In this document: piece after piece, positions 7,745-11,052 of the stretch
Layout of the letters: every line of letters starts with the position of its first letter
Position numbering within the stretch: position 1 is the stretch's first letter
From: an uncultured Granulicatella sp.
GTDB taxonomy: Bacteria > Bacillota > Bacilli > Lactobacillales > Aerococcaceae
DNA: 11,052 nucleotides
Reading direction: 5' to 3'
Assembly (NCBI GenBank): GCA_937891475.1
Contig: CALATC010000018.1
Span: 1 to 11,052, forward strand
Made by a program: the position numbers and the translations under genes
The notes under the pieces: model-generated
The model's input: only the letters and a program-made list of their open reading frames with translations
Databases searched by the model: none
Told to the model about the DNA's origin: nothing

Positions 7745-8389
7745 TTACTTATAAACGCTGGTATCAAAGCCTTTGTTAGTCACGTAACCGTCTTTTTCCC
7801 AAATATTTTTCTTACGTTTTTTTGCTTTCTTTTCAATTTCTTGGAATTGTTTTAACAGGCTCGTGTTTGGTTCGTAGGCATACCCAACTCTGGCAAGCCC
7901 CTCTTCAATTAAAATATCTTGAAGTAATTTGCCATCGACATACACATACATTAATGCACGATCATACTTATCCGCATGATCACCGACATCGAAACTTCCT
8001 TCGATTTTCTTCGCGTTTGTTAATAGTTCTTCAGTACGTTTCTTCGCTTCATCTGCAAAAGGTTGAGCTTCTTTACCCTCTTTTGCTGTTTCTGGAGCAT
8101 CTACAATGAGTAGACGCACTTTAAATTCTTTCCCTTCATAACTGAGGTGGAATGTATCTCCGTCTGCTCCGTATACATATTTAAAAGGATATTTTTTCAT
8201 GCTCTCAAAGTAATCAAAATTCGTTCCCGTAAATGAGGAATTAGAAGCATTTTGAGACGTTTTCGATGAAGAATGAGTATTTGATTTATTCGTTGCCTTT
8301 TGCTCTCCAAAAGCCTTGTAAAGAGCAAATACAACCACAATTATTATTGAAATAATGGTACTAATCATTTTCCATTGTTTTTGGGTCAT
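7745..8389 (-). CDS. Membrane-anchored thermonuclease (SNase-like domain)
   Basis: The 214-aa protein is a staphylococcal-nuclease homologue expected to cleave DNA or RNA outside the membrane in a calcium-dependent way. Residues 8-24 form one hydrophobic segment (MISTIISIIIVVVFALY) acting as membrane anchor or signal peptide. A Ser/Thr/Asn/Lys-rich linker (about 30-58) follows, then the nuclease domain (about 70-205). Counterparts of the S. aureus catalytic and calcium residues are present: D78 in DGDT, R92 and D97 in RLLIVDAPET, E100, and R144 in DKYDRAL. No Ala-x-Ala cleavage site is obvious, so it may stay cell-bound. The ATG at 8389 follows GGGAGG by 6 nt; a start at 8422 would lie in the frr terminator hairpin and is rejected. 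Role in DNA scavenging, defence against extracellular DNA or biofilm is inference. Confidence 0.9.
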   Translation of the reverse strand: MTQKQWKMISTIISIIIVVVFALYKAFGEQKATNKSNTHSSSKTSQNASNSSFTGTNFDYFESMKKYPFKYVYGADGDTFHLSYEGKEFKVRLLIVDAPETAKEGKEAQPFADEAKKRTEELLTNAKKIEGSFDVGDHADKYDRALMYVYVDGKLLQDILIEEGLARVGYAYEPNTSLLKQFQEIEKKAKKRKKNIWEKDGYVTNKGFDTSVYK

Positions 8390-8404
8390 TTTGTTCCTCC
8401 CTAA

Positions 8405-8433
8405 TAAATAAAAAAGAGGCAAGAGCCCCTTTT
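8405..8433 (-). terminator. Intrinsic terminator downstream of frr
   Basis: The minus strand reads AAAAGGGGC, loop TCTT, GCCTCTTTT with a further T-rich tail: a 9-bp stem with one G-U pair, about 10 nt after the frr stop. The SD of the nuclease gene follows within about 15 nt. No convincing promoter fits between, so the nuclease depends on read-through or on a promoter hidden in frr. Confidence 0.8.
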
Positions 8434-8442
8434 CTATTCAAA

Positions 8443-9003
8443 TTAAACTTCTAAAAGTTCTTTTTCTTTGTTTGCTGCTAATTTGTCGATGTTTTTAACA
8501 CTGTCATCCGTAACTTTTTGGATGTCTTTTTCAAGTGTGTGTAATTCATCTTCAGTAATTTCTTTTGCTTTTTCAGCTTTTTTCGCTTGGTCAATCGCAT
8601 CACGACGAATATTACGTACGCTTACTTTTGCACTCTCAGCTTCTTTACCTACTTGTTTAGCTAATTCTTTACGACGTTCTTCTGTTAATTGTGGAATAAT
8701 TAAACGAATAACAGAACCATCACTTGTTGGAGTGATTCCGATATCGCTCATTAAAATCGCACGTTCTATGTCGTTTAATGAAGATTTGTCATAAGGTGTA
8801 ATTAAAAGCATACGTGCTTCTGGAACTGTAATTGAAGCTAATTGGTTTACTGGAGTTAATGCTCCGTAGTATTCCACTTCTAAACGGTCTAAAAGACTTG
8901 CGTTTGCACGTCCAGCACGGATTGAGCCTAATTCACGTTGAAGCGCCTCTTCAGATTTTTTCATACGTTCTTTAGTATGAGCTAAAATTTCGCTAGTTGA
9001 CAT
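8443..9003 (-). CDS. frr: Ribosome recycling factor
   Basis: RRF (186 aa, the usual family length of about 185) works with EF-G in the cytoplasm to split post-termination ribosomes. Conserved blocks are visible: [13 protein letters not shown] (27-39) at the start of the hinge, [11 protein letters not shown] (54-64) in the beta domain, [16 protein letters not shown] (99-114) and VRNIRRDA (129-136). A long C-terminal helix rich in Lys and Glu completes the three-helix bundle. The ATG at 9003 lies 3 nt after the pyrH stop, and its SD (GGGGG, within pyrH) is rather distant at about 12 nt, suggesting coupling to pyrH translation. The pyrH-frr order is standard across bacteria. Confidence 0.98.
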   Translation of the reverse strand: MSTSEILAHTKERMKKSEEALQRELGSIRAGRANASLLDRLEVEYYGALTPVNQLASITVPEARMLLITPYDKSSLNDIERAILMSDIGITPTSDGSVIRLIIPQLTEERRKELAKQVGKEAESAKVSVRNIRRDAIDQAKKAEKAKEITEDELHTLEKDIQKVTDDSVKNIDKLAANKEKELLEV

Positions 9004-9006
9004 TAC

Positions 9007-9741
<735 letters not shown>

Positions 9742-9752
9742 TTAATCTTTAT

Positions 9753-9791
9753 AAAAAAAGGGAATAGCGGGTAGCTATCTACCATATTCCC
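9753..9791 (-). terminator. Intrinsic terminator between tsf and pyrH
   Basis: On the minus strand the outer stem GGGAATA/TATTCCC (7 bp) encloses an inner stem GGTAG/CTACC with a small asymmetric internal loop, followed by seven T. It lies about 15 nt after the tsf stop. The pyrH start is only about 25 nt beyond the T-tract, so the structure probably attenuates transcription into pyrH-frr instead of stopping it completely. Confidence 0.85.
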
Positions 9792-9806
9792 TCACATGAA
9801 CAGTGA

Positions 9807-10688
9807 TTATTTTTTAACTTGTCCCATAACTTCTTCTACAAAGTTATCAACACGTTTTTCTAAACCTTCACCAACTTCGTAACGGTGGAATAATTTAACT
9901 TTTCCGCCTTTAGAAGCAACGAATTTAGATACAGTTTGATCTGGATCTTTAACGAATGGTTGGTCGTTTAAGCTGATTTCAGCTAAGAATTTGTTTAAAC
10001 GTCCAGCAATCATTTTTTCAACGATGTTAGCTGGTTTACCTTCGTTTAATGCTTGTTCAGTAAGAACTTTCTTTTCGTGTTCTAATTCTTCTTCAGAAAC
10101 TTGTGAACGGTCAATATATTTAGGGTTGATTGCAGCGATGTGCATTGAAACATCTTTAGCTGCTGAATCGTCTGTAGAACCTTCAACAACAGTTAACACA
10201 CCGATACGTCCACCCATGTGTAAGTATGCACCGAATGCATCTGCATCAGATTTTTCAACGATTTCGAAACGACGTAAAGTGATTTTTTCACCGATAACTG
10301 TAGTTGCTTCTGCAATAACGTCAGAAACTTTACCGTTTGGAGTTTCAACTTCAAGAGCTTCTTCTAATGTTGATGGGTTTGCTTTTAAGATTGCTTCTGA
10401 GATTTCTTTAACTAATGCTTGGAATTTGTCGTTTTTAGCAACGAAGTCAGTTTCAGCATTTACTTCTAAGATAACTGCGCGGTTTCCTTCAACTAATACA
10501 TTAGTGATACCTTCTGCAGCGATACGGTCTGCTTTTTTAGCAGCTTTTGCTAAACCAGCTTCACGTAAGTAGTCAACCGCTTTGTCGATATCTCCTTCAA
10601 CTTTAACTAATGCTTTTTTAGCATCCATCATACCTACGCCAGTCATGTCGCGTAATTGTTTTACTAATTGAGCTGTAACTTGAGCCAT
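9807..10688 (-). CDS. tsf: Translation elongation factor Ts
   Basis: EF-Ts is the cytoplasmic nucleotide exchange factor that releases GDP from EF-Tu. The protein is 293 aa, the normal length. The N-terminal UBA-like domain carries [16 protein letters not shown] (12-27), and the EF-Tu contact motif is TDFVAKN (80-86), whose Asp-Phe pair inserts near the Mg site of EF-Tu. The C-terminal [12 protein letters not shown] segment is also typical. I choose the ATG at 10688, giving [10 protein letters not shown], because AGGAGG lies 8 nt before it. A TTG two codons upstream is too close to that SD. It follows rpsB, as in nearly all bacteria, with a terminator-like hairpin in the 116-nt gap. Confidence 0.98.
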   Translation of the reverse strand: MAQVTAQLVKQLRDMTGVGMMDAKKALVKVEGDIDKAVDYLREAGLAKAAKKADRIAAEGITNVLVEGNRAVILEVNAETDFVAKNDKFQALVKEISEAILKANPSTLEEALEVETPNGKVSDVIAEATTVIGEKITLRRFEIVEKSDADAFGAYLHMGGRIGVLTVVEGSTDDSAAKDVSMHIAAINPKYIDRSQVSEEELEHEKKVLTEQALNEGKPANIVEKMIAGRLNKFLAEISLNDQPFVKDPDQTVSKFVASKGGKVKLFHRYEVGEGLEKRVDNFVEEVMGQVKK

Positions 10689-10704
10689 TCTCAATTCCTC
10701 CTAT
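10689..10704 (-). promoter_or_regulatory. Ribosome binding site of tsf
   Basis: TAGGAGGAA on the minus strand ends about 7-8 nt before the ATG at 10688. It is a complete SD and decides this start over the TTG at 10694. Confidence 0.8.
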
Positions 10705-10735
10705 AATTTGCTTTTAAATTTTTTACAAACTTTTT

Positions 10736-10792
10736 AAAAAAAGCTGTTTGAATTGAAAAGTCTATTTCGCCTCTTTCTGATTCAAACAGCTT
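10736..10792 (-). terminator. Long hairpin terminator between rpsB and tsf
   Basis: On the minus strand AAGCTGTTTGAAT and ATTCAAACAGCTT form a perfect 13-bp stem around a 26-nt apical region that can add a short AAAG/CTTT helix. A run of T follows the stem. It begins about 12 nt after the rpsB stop. Since tsf has no clear promoter behind it, this is probably a partial terminator that sets the S2 to EF-Ts ratio. Confidence 0.85.
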
Positions 10793-10804
10793 AACAGTTA
10801 GTGA

Positions 10805-11052
10805 TTATTCAGCGTTGTCGCCTTCAACTAATTTTTCGATATCTTCTAATGAAGTATCTTTATCTAAGTCTTCAACGTCTACTGCTACGTCTTCACCTTG
10901 GTTACCTTCGATGAATGCATCAGCCATTTTAGCAACGATTAATTTAACCGCGCGGATAGCATCATCATTTGATGGAATAACAACATCGATTTCATCTGGG
11001 TCACAGTTTGTGTCAACCATAGCAACGATTGGAATGTTTAATTTGTGAGCTT
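10805..11052 (-). CDS. rpsB: 30S ribosomal protein S2, C-terminal part only
   Basis: The last 81 residues of S2 are in the window; the 5' part lies beyond position 11052. The segment [19 protein letters not shown] followed by [18 protein letters not shown] is diagnostic of S2, a late-assembling protein of the small-subunit body near S1 and the mRNA exit. The family's usual size of about 255-265 aa means roughly 180 residues are missing. The C-terminal tail after about residue 36 of the visible part is strongly acidic ([12 protein letters not shown], then [13 protein letters not shown]), as in other lactic acid bacteria. The next gene is tsf, the expected partner. Confidence 0.97.
   Translation of the reverse strand, partial: AHKLNIPIVAMVDTNCDPDEIDVVIPSNDDAIRAVKLIVAKMADAFIEGNQGEDVAVDVEDLDKDTSLEDIEKLVEGDNAE

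Noticed and set aside
8390..8422. Longer nuclease start at 8422
   Set aside because: It would begin within the frr terminator hairpin. The ATG at 8389 follows a good GGGAGG and leads straight into the membrane segment.
8468..8794. 108-codon open frame antisense to frr, and similar antisense frames over rexA, rexB, pyrH and rpsB
   Set aside because: All overlap highly conserved genes on the other strand and show no family motif or ribosome binding site.
9745..9760. Possible pyrH promoter with TATAAA as -10
   Set aside because: No acceptable -35 is present at the right distance, and the -10 adjoins the terminator T-tract. It is probably chance in AT-rich DNA.
9991..10572. 193-codon open frame antisense to tsf
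   Set aside because: It lies fully inside tsf on the opposite strand, has a Ser/Thr-rich composition with no recognisable domain, and shows no SD. It is a shadow of biased codon use.
10689..10694. TTG start two codons before the tsf ATG
   Set aside because: It is too near the AGGAGG to be used, and the family start MAQ is at 10688.
10695..10735. Possible promoter for tsf (TTGTAA, 17 bp, TATAGG)
   Set aside because: Its -10 overlaps the SD, so a transcript from it would lack a ribosome binding site.

Overview
The window reads as a chromosomal segment of a low-GC Gram-positive bacterium, most likely a member of the Lactobacillales. The evidence is AT-rich DNA, strong AGGAGG-type Shine-Dalgarno sites, Firmicute-type terminators and a RexAB rather than a fully canonical AddAB pair. 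Genus is not determinable by eye; Carnobacteriaceae or Granulicatella-like is a guess. Every gene lies on the minus strand, so transcription runs from high to low coordinates, and there is no gene-free stretch longer than about 130 bases.

Right part (11052 to 8443): the conserved translation block rpsB (3' part only), tsf, pyrH, frr. Clear intrinsic terminators follow rpsB, tsf and frr. pyrH and frr are only 3 nt apart and must be co-transcribed. The terminators after rpsB and tsf leave no obvious room for new promoters, so these genes are probably set by partial read-through.

Middle (8389 to 7383): a membrane-anchored staphylococcal-nuclease-like enzyme, then a stand-alone NrdH-type glutaredoxin. 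Between them lie two nearly identical copies of a sequence matching the NrdR box, 42 bp apart. They flank a perfect 18-bp palindrome, and the proximal box overlaps the -35 of a credible nrdH promoter. nrdH ends in a strong GAAA-loop terminator.

Left part (7252 to 1): rexB (addB) and rexA (addA), overlapping by 4 nt (ATGA) and driven by an extended -10 promoter just downstream of the nrdH terminator. Together they encode the helicase-nuclease that resects double-strand breaks for recombination. RexA has intact helicase and nuclease motifs and is cut by the window edge only a few codons before its expected end. RexB keeps its nuclease motif but has lost both its Walker A motif and all four cysteines that hold the iron-sulfur cluster in B. 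subtilis AddB.

Overall this is mostly ordinary core genome. No undescribed system is evident. The points most worth a second look are the NrdR-box control region in front of an orphan nrdH and the degenerate RexB.
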